Shown here: one piece after another, positions 8,580-16,926 of the stretch
How the letters are laid out: the number at the start of each line of letters is the position of its first letter
Numbering within the stretch: position 1 is the first letter of the stretch
Assembly: GCF_017497975.1 (NCBI RefSeq)
Contig: NZ_JAGDEL010000023.1
Coordinates: 52,663 to 116,662 of the forward strand
DNA length: 64,000 nt
Source: Metabacillus bambusae
GTDB taxonomy: Bacteria > Bacillota > Bacilli > Bacillales > Bacillaceae
Reading direction: 5' to 3'
The notes under the pieces: generated by a model
Seen by the model: the letters and a program-made list of their open reading frames with translations, nothing else
Told to the model about the DNA's origin: nothing
The model's database searches: none
Position numbers and translations under genes: made by a program

Positions 8580-10703
8580 TTATTGAGATATTACAATTTC
8601 GTCATTTTTTACATCAACAATTACTCTTGTTACTTGACCTTCATCTAAAAGAAGATCTGTTATCTTATCTTCTACATGTTCTTGAATCACGCGACGAAGT
8701 GGTCTTGCTCCGAATGCAGGATGATAGCCTAATAATGCAAGCTTTTCTTTTGCTTGATCTGTAACTGTTAAAGAGACCTCTTGCTCAGCAAGTGTGTTAG
8801 ATAATTCATCCAGCATTAATGTAACTATTTTGAATAGATCATCCTTTTCAAGAGAAGAAAATTCAATAATGTTATCAAAGCGGTTTAAGAATTCTGGCTT
8901 AAAGAAAGAGCCTAATGTTTGTAAAAGCTGGCTTTCTTCTATTGCTACATTTGTAGACGTTTCGAAGCCTACTTTTATTCGCTTTTCTCCTACGCCTGCA
9001 TTACTTGTCATAATAATAACAGTGTCTTTGAAGCTAACTGTACGACCTTGACTATCTGTTAGTCTACCGTCTTCTAATATTTGCAGGAACATATGCTGAA
9101 CATCAGGATGAGCTTTTTCAATTTCATCCAATAAGATAATACTGTAAGGGTTTCGGCGAACCTTTTCCGTTAGTTGTCCTGCCTCATCATGACCAACATA
9201 GCCAGGAGGGGAGCCAATAATTTTTGATACAGTATGTTTTTCCATATATTCACTCATGTCAAGACGGATCATCGCATCTTTTGAACCGAATAATTCTTCT
9301 GCCAATGTTTTTGTTAATTCAGTTTTACCGACTCCAGTAGGTCCAACAAAGAGGAAGGAACCAATTGGTCTTGTTTTCGATTTTAAACCAGCACGGCTTC
9401 TTCTAATTGCCTTTGTTACCTTTTTAACCGCTTCTGCTTGGCCAATCACCTTTTCTGAAAGATTTTGTTCTAAATGTTTCATTTTTGATTGTTCATTTTC
9501 ATGAAGCTTTCCAACTGGGATTCCCGTTTTCTTCTCGATGATCGCTTCAATATCATCTACATCTACGAGCAGTTTTTCAGGATTTTCCTTTTGGTCTAAT
9601 TGAGATTCTAAACAGACCTCTTCATCTCTTAATTTAGCAGCTAACTCATAGTTTTCGTTTTCTGTTGCATCTTGTTTTTGTTTAGATAATTGAACTAAGC
9701 GTGCCTTAACCTGTTCATCATTTACGTTAGATAGAGCTAAGTTCTTATTAGATCCTGCTTCATCTAGGAGATCAATTGCTTTATCAGGAAGAAATCTGTC
9801 CTGAATGTAGCGATGTGATAATGTTACACAGGCATTTATCGCTTCATCTGTGTATGTTACATGATGAAAGTTTTCATATTTTGCTTGGATTCCTTTCAGA
9901 ATGCTTACAGCTTTATCGATTGAAGGCTCTTGTACAATAATAGGCTGAAAGCGTCGTTCTAAGGCAGCATCTTTTTCAATAGTACGATATTCTTTTAGAG
10001 TTGTTGCTCCCACAACCTGAAGCTCTCCTCGTGCTAATGCTGGTTTTAAAATGTTCCCAGCATCCATAGAACCTTCTGCAGAACCAGCTCCTACAAGCTG
10101 ATGAATTTCATCAATGAATAAAATGATATTTTTACGGTTTTGTAGCTCATCTATGATTTTTTTCATACGTTCTTCAAATTGACCTCTAATCCCGGTGCTT
10201 GCCACAAGTGAAGCAACGTCTAAAAGGTACACTTCTTTGTTACTTAATTTAGATGGAACAGTCCCATTCGCAATTTGTAACGCAAGACCCTCAACAACAG
10301 CTGTTTTACCAACACCAGGTTCCCCAATTAATACTGGATTGTTTTTATTGCGTCGATTTAAAATCTCGATTACACGCTCTACTTCTTCATCACGGCCAAT
10401 CACTGGATCAATCAATCCGGCACGGGCAGCATGTGTTAAATTTCGACCAAGTTGATCAAGGATTCCACTACCATGGTTAGGTTGAGCTTGTGGTTGTGCC
10501 CCTTGTGATTGTTGACTTGAATGAAATCCATTTAAAAATAAATCATATGGAAATGAAAAAAATTCATTTGGACCACCAGTAGGAATTGTTTGTTTATAAG
10601 TTGAGAAGCAGTCCTGACACAATGTGATTTGTTTTTGTTGTTTATTTATTTGAAAGTTTACATGTACAGTAGCGTGGTTTTTTTTGCAATTTTCACACAT
10701 CAT
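8580..10703 (-). CDS. clpE: ATP-dependent Clp protease ATP-binding subunit ClpE
   Basis: The 707-residue AAA+ unfoldase delivers damaged proteins to ClpP. It begins with the zinc finger that marks ClpE (CENC at residues 3-6, CQDC at about 29-32). Two AAA modules follow: Walker [14 protein letters not shown] and Walker [11 protein letters not shown] in the first, [13 protein letters not shown] and [12 protein letters not shown] in the second, separated by a UVR-type coiled region ([13 protein letters not shown], about 345-360). The length matches B. subtilis ClpE. An upstream promoter with two CtsR boxes indicates heat and stress control. A short R1-type repeat lies in the leader between promoter and start. 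Confidence 0.97.
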   Translation of the reverse strand: MMCENCKKNHATVHVNFQINKQQKQITLCQDCFSTYKQTIPTGGPNEFFSFPYDLFLNGFHSSQQSQGAQPQAQPNHGSGILDQLGRNLTHAARAGLIDPVIGRDEEVERVIEILNRRNKNNPVLIGEPGVGKTAVVEGLALQIANGTVPSKLSNKEVYLLDVASLVASTGIRGQFEERMKKIIDELQNRKNIILFIDEIHQLVGAGSAEGSMDAGNILKPALARGELQVVGATTLKEYRTIEKDAALERRFQPIIVQEPSIDKAVSILKGIQAKYENFHHVTYTDEAINACVTLSHRYIQDRFLPDKAIDLLDEAGSNKNLALSNVNDEQVKARLVQLSKQKQDATENENYELAAKLRDEEVCLESQLDQKENPEKLLVDVDDIEAIIEKKTGIPVGKLHENEQSKMKHLEQNLSEKVIGQAEAVKKVTKAIRRSRAGLKSKTRPIGSFLFVGPTGVGKTELTKTLAEELFGSKDAMIRLDMSEYMEKHTVSKIIGSPPGYVGHDEAGQLTEKVRRNPYSIILLDEIEKAHPDVQHMFLQILEDGRLTDSQGRTVSFKDTVIIMTSNAGVGEKRIKVGFETSTNVAIEESQLLQTLGSFFKPEFLNRFDNIIEFSSLEKDDLFKIVTLMLDELSNTLAEQEVSLTVTDQAKEKLALLGYHPAFGARPLRRVIQEHVEDKITDLLLDEGQVTRVIVDVKNDEIVISQ

Positions 10704-10745
10704 AAATGAAAACCCCTTTTCAATTTTGAATTTTATTTTTTTTAT

Positions 10746-10835
10746 AGGCTCTGTTATATCTTACTGTTGATTTTTGCACTCTGTTGATTGGAGTGAACGC
10801 CTGCAGAGAAATCAACAACCAAGTTTAACAGAGCT
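10746..10835. repeat. Short R1-related element in the clpE leader
   Basis: Terminal inverted repeats GGCTCTGTTA and TAACAGAGCT bound about 90 bp. The interior keeps pieces of the R1 core (ATCAAC, TTGATTGGAGTG, CGCCTGCA) but lacks the GC-rich centre. It lies between the clpE promoter and its start codon, so it would be transcribed and fold in the clpE leader. Confidence 0.7.
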
Positions 10836-10895
10836 TTTTTATAAGAAGCTTTGATCTTATCTGACCAATGAGTGAATAAAAAACAGGATCATTGA

Positions 10896-10912
10896 TTTGA
10901 CCTTTCTTGACC
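10896..10912 (-). promoter_or_regulatory. CtsR operator 1 of clpE
   Basis: The reverse strand reads GGTCAAGAAAGGTCAAA, a tandem heptad match to the CtsR consensus (A/G)GTCAAAnAn(A/G)GTCAAA. It lies just downstream of the -10 element. Confidence 0.85.
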
Positions 10913-10914
10913 AT

Positions 10915-10943
10915 AGTATACTTTGACCTTTTTTGACTTTCAA
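10915..10943 (-). promoter_or_regulatory. Sigma-A promoter of clpE with CtsR operator 2 in the spacer
   Basis: The reverse strand has TTGAAA (10943-10938), a 17-base spacer and TATACT (10920-10915). The second CtsR heptad pair (AGTCAAAAAAGGTCAAA, 10938-10922) fills the spacer, so bound CtsR would block RNA polymerase directly. The layout agrees with known CtsR control of clpE in B. subtilis. Confidence 0.85.
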
Positions 10944-11069
10944 GTATTTAGACTCTAAAAATTTATTTGTAAGTATTACCAAATTCATAGTTTCGAAGTG
11001 GAAAGAATCATCTAGCGTTTTCTTCATATAATGATACAAGATTTGTTTAACTTGAGTGAGGTGTGTTAG

Positions 11070-12101
11070 ATGAGAAGATCTTGGGTTTCTTCCTTTCAGG
11101 TTGCAGCTGTTTACGTTGGTACTGTTGTTGGTGCTGGGTTTGCGACAGGTAGGGAAATCGTTGAATTTTTCACGAAGTACGGTGTTTTTGGACTAGCAGG
11201 AATTCTACTAGTCGGCATTCTTTTTATATCAATCGGAACGAAAATGCTCATCTTATCAAAAAGAATAAAGGCAGCATCCTATCAAGATTTAATGACTTTT
11301 TTATTTGGAGCTAAGATTGGCGGCTTTGTGAATGTTTTTATGTTGGTCGTTCTAATAGGCTTAACATCGATCATGTTATCAGGTGCAGGAGCGATCTTTA
11401 AGGAACAGCTTGACCTTTCTGTAAGGTTAGGAGTGATCATTACGATCTTGCTAACAATTGCGGTAATGGCTTTTGGTGTTAAGGGGTTATTTAGCGTAAA
11501 CATCATTGTGGTTCCAATGTTAATTTTATTTAGTGTTTTGCTAGCGGTCCAATCATTTTCCATTGACCCATTATATTTCATACCTTCTGAATCATCTGCT
11601 TCATTTAAATGGATTTTATCAGCATTTTCTTATGCGGCCTTTAATTTGACGATGGCTTCAGCAGTTCTTGTTCCACTAGCTAGTGAGATTAATGATGAGA
11701 AAGTTTTAAAAAGAGGTGGAATGCTAGGCGGTTTTTTATTAACAGTTATATTAATTAGTAGTCATATCGCACTTTCAACTTTGCCAAATTTAACGCAGTT
11801 TGATATCCCAATGGCAGAAGTAATGAAAACAACGTTTTATGCATTTTACTTCATATATATAGCTATTATTTATGGTGAGGTCTTCACATCAGTTATTGGC
11901 AATCTATTTGGACTTGAAAAACAAGTGGCAACTTACATAAAAATTCCGCGCATGATAATCGTATGTACAATTTTATGTATCGCTGCATTTATTAGTAAGA
12001 TCGGGTACAGTTCACTGATTTCCTCATTATACCCTATTTTTGGTTATGTTTGTTTAGGAATGCTTGCTTTATTAATAGTAAAAAAAGTACCGAGAAAGTA
12101 G
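11070..12101 (+). CDS. ykvI: YkvI family membrane protein
   Basis: This 343-residue protein has about ten hydrophobic segments and the family N-terminus VAAVYVGTVVGAGFATGREI, a glycine-rich unwound helix typical of LeuT/APC-fold transporters. A GAGGTG site precedes the ATG. In B. subtilis ykvI also follows clpE divergently. The substrate is not known for this family; an amino acid or similar solute would fit the fold but is inference. No regulatory element stands out between it and the clpE promoter. Confidence 0.85.
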   Translation: MRRSWVSSFQVAAVYVGTVVGAGFATGREIVEFFTKYGVFGLAGILLVGILFISIGTKMLILSKRIKAASYQDLMTFLFGAKIGGFVNVFMLVVLIGLTSIMLSGAGAIFKEQLDLSVRLGVIITILLTIAVMAFGVKGLFSVNIIVVPMLILFSVLLAVQSFSIDPLYFIPSESSASFKWILSAFSYAAFNLTMASAVLVPLASEINDEKVLKRGGMLGGFLLTVILISSHIALSTLPNLTQFDIPMAEVMKTTFYAFYFIYIAIIYGEVFTSVIGNLFGLEKQVATYIKIPRMIIVCTILCIAAFISKIGYSSLISSLYPIFGYVCLGMLALLIVKKVPRK

Positions 12102-12161
12102 TTACTGTATGGTAATATTAAGAGATCTAAACGTTTTTATTATTTGATTTGGAGGGGTATT

Positions 12162-12896
12162 TTGGAACGTATTGCGATAATATCTGATATACATGGGAAC
12201 ATCCCTGCTCTTGATGCAGTTTTAAAGGATATTCATTCCAGGCAAATCCAACGGGTTTTTTGTTTAGGTGATTTAGTAGGGAAAGGTCCCGATTCAAGCG
12301 CTGCGATTGATAGGATACGAGAGATTTGTGAGGTTGTTGTCAAAGGAAATTGGGACGACTTTATTACGAAGGAAACCGAATTTGAAACATTAAAATGGCA
12401 CCAAAACAAACTTAGAAATGAACAATGCATATATCTAGAAAATCTTCCATTTTCGTTTGATTTTTATATGAGTGGTAGGTTCATTCGATTATTCCATGCA
12501 TCACCATTTAGCTTATATACACGGATTCAACCTTGGGACTCTGTTGAAAAACGATTAAGTATGTTTGAGAATTCTGTACATACAGGGGTGAAAAATAAAC
12601 AGCCAGATATCGTTGGCTATGGTGATGTTCACAACGCCTTTATTCAGCATATTCAAGGTAAAACGTTATTTAATACTGGTAGTGTGGGTAATCCTCTTGA
12701 TGTAACACAAGCTTCTTATGTTATTTTGGAGGGCCAATATGGTTCTGAGAAAAGTTCAAGCTTCTCAATTCAATTTGTACGAGTACCATATGATATAGAA
12801 TTTGCAATTCAATTAGCTAAAGTTGCGAAAATGCCAGATCTTGAGCCATATATTATTGAGCTTACTACTGCTCGTTATCGTGGAATTAAAAAATAG
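12162..12896 (+). CDS. YfcE-like metallophosphoesterase
   Basis: The 244-residue cytoplasmic enzyme shows the calcineurin-like phosphoesterase motifs in order: ISDIHGN (8-14), GDLVGKGP, KGNWDD, LFHASP and GDVHNAF with NTGSVGNP. These form the two-metal site of a phosphodiesterase or protein phosphatase; the substrate is not predictable. I use TTG at 12162, four bases after GGAGGGG; an upstream TTG at 12144 lies before this ribosome site and would translate through it. A HAD hydrolase gene follows after 23 bp, so the two likely form an operon. Confidence 0.85.
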   Translation: MERIAIISDIHGNIPALDAVLKDIHSRQIQRVFCLGDLVGKGPDSSAAIDRIREICEVVVKGNWDDFITKETEFETLKWHQNKLRNEQCIYLENLPFSFDFYMSGRFIRLFHASPFSLYTRIQPWDSVEKRLSMFENSVHTGVKNKQPDIVGYGDVHNAFIQHIQGKTLFNTGSVGNPLDVTQASYVILEGQYGSEKSSSFSIQFVRVPYDIEFAIQLAKVAKMPDLEPYIIELTTARYRGIKK

Positions 12897-12919
12897 ATTT
12901 TTACAATGAAAGGAAGACA

Positions 12920-13489
12920 ATGTTGAACATCTTATGGGACTTCGATGGAACACTATTTGATACGTACAAAGCATTTACTAATGTTATGCATGAGGTATTA
13001 AATGGGAGTGTTCCACCTGAAGAAATTTTTTTAGAACTTAAGAAATCTTTCACACATGCAACAGCTTTCTTTCAACTATCAGATGATCAAATCATTGAAT
13101 TTAAACAGAAGGAAAGAGCAATATCGCCAGAAAAGAAACAACCATTTCCATTTGTTGAAGACGTATTAAAACAATCAAATCTAAATGTCATTATGACACA
13201 TAAGCCGAGAGAAGAGGTTCACACAATTCTTAATTATTTTGGTTGGAATCATTACTTTCAAGAAATTGTAGCCGGTGATGATGGGTTCCCAAGAAAACCT
13301 GATCCGACATCATATTGTTACTTACATGATAAGTATAATTTAGATTTAGCTGTAGGGGATCGTGTGCTAGATATAGTCCCAGCAAAAGAAATTGGCCTGC
13401 ATACATGCTTGTTTCAGAATGAAGCAGTAGGGGCAGACTTCTATTTGGATACATATGAAGATTTTTATCAAAAAATAAAAATTAAATGA
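12920..13489 (+). CDS. HAD family hydrolase (phosphoglycolate phosphatase-like)
   Basis: The 189-residue protein has HAD motif I as LWDFDGTLFDT (nucleophile D8), motif II as VIMTHKPR, motif III lysine in GFPRKPDP, and motif IV as VGDRVLDIVPA. The small helical cap between motifs I and II is typical of subclass I HADs. It probably dephosphorylates a small phosphometabolite. It lies 23 bp after the phosphoesterase gene with its own AAAGGA site and is followed by a strong hairpin, so the pair forms one unit. Confidence 0.82.
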   Translation: MLNILWDFDGTLFDTYKAFTNVMHEVLNGSVPPEEIFLELKKSFTHATAFFQLSDDQIIEFKQKERAISPEKKQPFPFVEDVLKQSNLNVIMTHKPREEVHTILNYFGWNHYFQEIVAGDDGFPRKPDPTSYCYLHDKYNLDLAVGDRVLDIVPAKEIGLHTCLFQNEAVGADFYLDTYEDFYQKIKIK

Positions 13490-13537
13490 GAAAAATTTAA
13501 TACTTTAAATCGTTCAAAAACGTATATAAACCTGTTC

Positions 13538-13577
13538 AAATAGAGTGATCAATAATTAATTGGTTACTCTATTTTTT
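13538..13577 (+). terminator. Hairpin terminator after the HAD gene
   Basis: Arms AAATAGAGTGATCAAT and its near-exact complement flank a five-base loop and run into TTTTTT. Confidence 0.8.
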
Positions 13578-14163
13578 AGTTTATTCAAAATTTGAGGTCT
13601 TCAAAAAGGTTAGATAACATACTTGAAAAAGTAAATGGGTACCTATTTTCCATTCAATTGTGATTACTATGTTTTTTAAGATTGTTTTTACTTAGGAAGA
13701 ATAACTAATAATTGGTTTAAATGTAAGACTAATAATTCAACTATTACAAAACAGAGCGCTATTAAAGCAATAAATTTAACACAAAAGAACGATAAAAATT
13801 CAGGGAAGTTACACGAAAAAAGAGTAAAAGTTTAACATTTTAAGCTGTATCACTCATTTAAGGTCATAATACGTGATTTTTCATTGAAAAAGGTATTTTT
13901 AAACGGTTTATCACATATTTATTTAAGAAATCGGCTAAGTGTTACGTTTGACTGTTTGCTTTAATTCGTATTATGATTATTCTAATAAAAACTGTGGGGT
14001 GATAATATGGGGCAGAGTTAAAATTAAATAGACTAATAGCATCCCTTATTGTACTCCAAGCGGACGCTATATAAAAGATTCATAGTAATTGAATAAATAG
14101 TTAAGATTTAACTCTCAGGAGGTGACTCCTTTTCCGTTTTTAGGACGGAGTAAGGAAGCTTAT
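13578..14163 (+). other. Long AT-rich gap with promoter and structured leader
   Basis: No gene with a ribosome site was seen before the CorC-type gene. The right part holds a promoter (13948-13977) and a leader with several inverted repeats: ATAGCATCC near 14035 against GGACGCTAT near 14063; GAGTTAAA near 14016 against TTTAACTC near 14107; and AGGAG-GTGA-CTCCT at 14117-14130 followed by TTTT. It does not match the M-box or yybP-ykoY riboswitches that I know. Confidence 0.4.
13948..13977 (+). promoter_or_regulatory. Sigma-A promoter of the CNNM/CorC gene
   Basis: TTGACT and TATGAT are separated by 18 bases, which predicts a leader of about 180 bases before the TTG start at 14164. Confidence 0.5.
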
Positions 14164-15510
14164 TTGGACATAGTAAATTTGTTGCTTGTTGCAATTTTGA
14201 TCGCTCTTACGGGTTTTTTCGTTGCTTCTGAATTTGCGATTATTAAAATTAGGAGCTCTCGTATTGACCAATTAATTGCAGAAGGAAACAAACAGGCAAG
14301 TGCGGCAAGACAAGTCATTGATAATCTTGATGAATATTTGTCTGCTTGTCAGTTAGGAATAACAATTACAGCATTAGGATTAGGGTGGCTTGGAGAACCG
14401 ACGATTGAACATTTGTTAACACCAGTATTTGAACGTTTTGAGCTGCCAGTTTCTGTAGCTACTGTTTTATCATTTGTTATCGCGTTTTCTACCATTACCT
14501 TTTTACATGTTGTAGTTGGTGAGTTAGCACCAAAAACGGTTGCTATTCAACAGGCTGAAGCAATTAGCATATGGTTCGCTCGACCATTAATGGCCTTCTA
14601 TCGTATAATGTACCCGTTTATTTGGGCTTTAAACGGATCTGCTCGATTTATTACAGGAATATTTGGTTTTAAGCCTGTTTCAGAACATGAACTTGCTCAT
14701 AGTGAAGAAGAGCTTAGAATCATTTTATCTGAAAGTTATAAAAGCGGAGAAATTAATCAGTCTGAATTTAAGTATGTGAATAAAATCTTTGAATTTGATA
14801 ATCGGATTGCAAAAGAAATTATGGTACCTCGTACAGAAATTATTTCCTTATCAATTGATGCATCTATCAAGGAGCAGTTAGAGATAATTAAAGATGAAAA
14901 ATATACTCGTTATCCGATTGTAGATGGAGACAAAGACCATATTATAGGAATTGTAAATATTAAAGAAATTTTTACAGATCTAATTCATCTAAATGATCAA
15001 CATTCTTTTTCCATTGACACGTATATTCGACCGATTATTCAAGTGCCTGAGTCTATTCCAATTCAGGAATTATTATTGAAAATGCAAAAAGAGAGAATTC
15101 ATATGTCAATTTTAATTGACGAATATGGCGGTACTGCTGGTCTTGTTACCGTAGAAGATATTTTAGAAGAAATCGTTGGTGAGATTCGTGATGAATTTGA
15201 TGCGGATGAGGTCCCGCTTATCCAAAAGGTCAACGATTCAAAATATATTATTGACGGTAAAGTACTTGTTAGTGAAATAAACGAGTTATTTAGTATAGAG
15301 ATTGATGATTCTGACGTTGATACAATTGGTGGTTGGGTTTTAACAGAGCAATATGATATTAAAACGGGTGGATTTGTAGAATTTGGCTCACATACCTTTA
15401 AGGTAACTGAAATGGAAAACCATCATATCAGATACCTGGAAATCACCAAAAAACAACAAGAAGCATTACCGAATCCGGCTTTACTTGAAAAAAAAATAGC
15501 CACCTCATAA
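14164..15510 (+). CDS. CNNM/CorC family protein (hemolysin-like) with CBS domains
   Basis: The 448-residue protein has an N-terminal DUF21/CNNM membrane domain (about four helices, beginning MDIVNLLLVAILIALTGFFV and containing the SEFAI helix), a CBS-domain pair (RTEIISL to TVEDILEEIVGEI, about 200-335) and a C-terminal transporter-associated CorC_HlyC domain (about 350-430). Such proteins are linked to magnesium export and tolerance. I choose TTG at 14164, with TAAGGA seven bases upstream; a GTG at 14122 lies inside another AGGAGGTG block and would add an unusual N-terminus. Long structured leader noted. Confidence 0.85.
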   Translation: MDIVNLLLVAILIALTGFFVASEFAIIKIRSSRIDQLIAEGNKQASAARQVIDNLDEYLSACQLGITITALGLGWLGEPTIEHLLTPVFERFELPVSVATVLSFVIAFSTITFLHVVVGELAPKTVAIQQAEAISIWFARPLMAFYRIMYPFIWALNGSARFITGIFGFKPVSEHELAHSEEELRIILSESYKSGEINQSEFKYVNKIFEFDNRIAKEIMVPRTEIISLSIDASIKEQLEIIKDEKYTRYPIVDGDKDHIIGIVNIKEIFTDLIHLNDQHSFSIDTYIRPIIQVPESIPIQELLLKMQKERIHMSILIDEYGGTAGLVTVEDILEEIVGEIRDEFDADEVPLIQKVNDSKYIIDGKVLVSEINELFSIEIDDSDVDTIGGWVLTEQYDIKTGGFVEFGSHTFKVTEMENHHIRYLEITKKQQEALPNPALLEKKIATS

Positions 15511-15538
15511 AGGACTTACATTTGTAAGTTCTTTTTCT
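15511..15538 (+). terminator. Terminator after the CNNM/CorC gene
   Basis: AGGACTTAC pairs with GTAAGTTCT around a short loop and is followed by a T-run, directly after the stop codon. Confidence 0.75.
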
Positions 15539-15629
15539 TTTTAAAATTAACTGAATTTTATGAAACCTATTGAACCCATAAAAAGTCTTAATTAAAGGGA
15601 AAATATTTTCATCGTATGTGTAGTGGGAA

Positions 15630-15676
15630 ATAAGGATATGACATAGGGTTCTACTATGGTCTTATCCTTACATATA
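15630..15676 (+). other. Imperfect hairpin upstream of the broken membrane-protein gene
   Basis: AAGGATATGACATAG near 15631 can pair with CTATGGTCTTATCCTT near 15654. It lies about 45 bp before the ribosome site of the gene at 15718, with no T-run, so it could be an operator or a leader stem. Confidence 0.35.
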
Positions 15677-15717
15677 GTTATGGTGCTTATACTACATATC
15701 TAAAAGGGGATAATAAA

Positions 15718-16218
15718 TTGAAAAATGGCAAGGGTATTTATGGATTTTTTTTAGTAGCTTTAGGTATTTTATTCTCTTTGCCATCATTGGGATTAATTGG
15801 TGATTTTTGGAGTTTTTCATAGCCACTTATCTTACTGTATATCTCTGTTGGATTTCATCTTGGCTTTTTTCTTTCAGGAGCACGGAAACAGCAAGCAGGG
15901 TTATTAGTTCCTGGTGGAATTTTATTTGTTTTAAGTATTCTTTTTATGTTTGAGGAGATGACAGTATGGAGTTTCTCAGACAATACTTGGCCTATTTATT
16001 TATTTGCTATTGCGTTTGGTTTATTTGAACTTTGGTTATTTGGCGGGCGTAAATTTGGTCTCTTAATCCCGATCTTCATTTTATCTTGTTTGGGAACTGT
16101 GTTTATTTTACAGAATTTACTTTCATTTTATTGTTTTATCATTTTGGCCAGTTTATTAATTATCGTCGGACTGTTCCTGATCTTCGCTAAAAGCAATGAT
16201 TCCTCAAAAGATCTATAA
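15718..16218 (+). pseudogene. Four-to-five-TM membrane protein gene interrupted by one in-frame TAG
   Basis: Reading from TTG at 15718, with AAAAGGGG eight bases upstream, gives MKNGKGIYGFFLVALGILFS and continues in one frame to the TAA at 16216, broken only by TAG at 15820-15822 (codon 35). Both sides are hydrophobic and the frame is kept: WSFS-stop-PLILLYISVGFHLGFF. The full product would be 166 residues with about five membrane segments. TGG (Trp) to TAG is the simplest single change. A restart is possible at the ATG at 15946 or 15958 but has no good ribosome site. It may be a recent pseudogene or a sequencing error. Confidence 0.7.
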
Positions 16219-16316
16219 GAATTAAAATGAAGCTACAGGAGAAAATAAAAAGAAGCTTCTTCAACGAGGCCTTCCTGTCAACTTATTAATAAAATCGATA
16301 ATAAAGGAGTTTAACA

Positions 16317-16442
16317 ATGACACAATCAAAATCTCAACAAGAACGTCAATGGGCTGTCCGTAAACAATCCCAAAATCCTCATGGTAAAGTGAAATCGTTT
16401 GACCAACTTGCTGGTGAAGCGGGAAAAAAAGAGAATAAATAG
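16317..16442 (+). CDS. Small basic protein (41 aa), DUF6254-like
   Basis: The frame starts MTQSKSQQERQWAVRKQSQN, ends AGEAGKKENK and has AAGGAG seven bases before its ATG. It is hydrophilic and basic, without a membrane segment. The pattern of a short QWxVRKQSQNPHGKVKSF core resembles a family of tiny Bacillaceae proteins that I recall as DUF6254, of unknown role. I cannot confirm that assignment. It is followed at once by repeat R1. Confidence 0.65.
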   Translation: MTQSKSQQERQWAVRKQSQNPHGKVKSFDQLAGEAGKKENK

Positions 16443-16455
16443 TGTTATAAATATA

Positions 16456-16675
16456 GGCTCTTTTCTAAGAGATTGTTGCTTTTAAAACAAAAACTAATTC
16501 AAGTTGATTGGAACGGAGTGCGAGACTCCTGCGGGAGTAGCGGGACAGGTGAGACTCATGCAGGCGTTTACGCCGAGGAGGCTCACCGCCCGCCCCGCGG
16601 AAAGCGAGCATCTCTCGCTGCAATCAACATCACCGCATTACTTGGTAAATAGCAACAAAGTTTGCGAAAACAGCC
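16456..16675 (+). repeat. R1 Bacillaceae repeat, copy 1
   Basis: About 220 bp with AT-rich ends that are partly complementary (GGCTCTTTTCTAAGA on the left, GCGAAAACAGCC on the right; inner GTTGCT and AGCAAC) and a GC-rich core containing GACTCCTGCGGGAG, GAGGAGGCTCACC and CGCGGAAAGCGAGCA. It matches copies at 37849-38068 and, inverted, 39299-39514. It encodes nothing convincing. Confidence 0.9.
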
Positions 16676-16687
16676 TAAGTATAAAAA

Positions 16688-16716
16688 ACAGGTGTAGTGA
16701 AATTCACCACACCTGT
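16688..16716 (-). terminator. Hairpin terminator, leftward
   Basis: ACAGGTG-TAGTGAA pairs with TTCACCA-CACCTGT; on the reverse strand TTTTT follows. It may end the DUF2254 transcript, 210 bp beyond its stop codon. Confidence 0.6.
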
Positions 16717-16926
16717 ATTTATGTTGGATTTACATTTTTTCCATTCTTAACGGGCAAGAAAAACCCTATTTCAATATTCTAGAGGAACTAAGAAGATAGG
16801 TGGGAGTGAAGAGTAGGCTAGAAAACTGGGTGATGTTCTTATCACAGCAGTATAAATTAGTTATAATGGTTGTTGGTATGTGCCTAAAAGCACTAAAATC
16901 ATAAAAAATCCGTATGATATTCTTAT

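Noticed and set aside
12144..12161. Upstream TTG start for the phosphoesterase gene
   Set aside because: It lies before the GGAGGGG site, so translation would pass through the ribosome site; TTG at 12162 fits better.
13978..14163. M-box or yybP-ykoY riboswitch before the CNNM/CorC gene
   Set aside because: Stems exist but the conserved sequence blocks of these families are not seen.
16504..16782. Open frame across R1 copy 1 and its flank (92 codons)
   Set aside because: It runs through a repeat, has no ribosome site and the same core gives a different frame in other copies; a repeat shadow.
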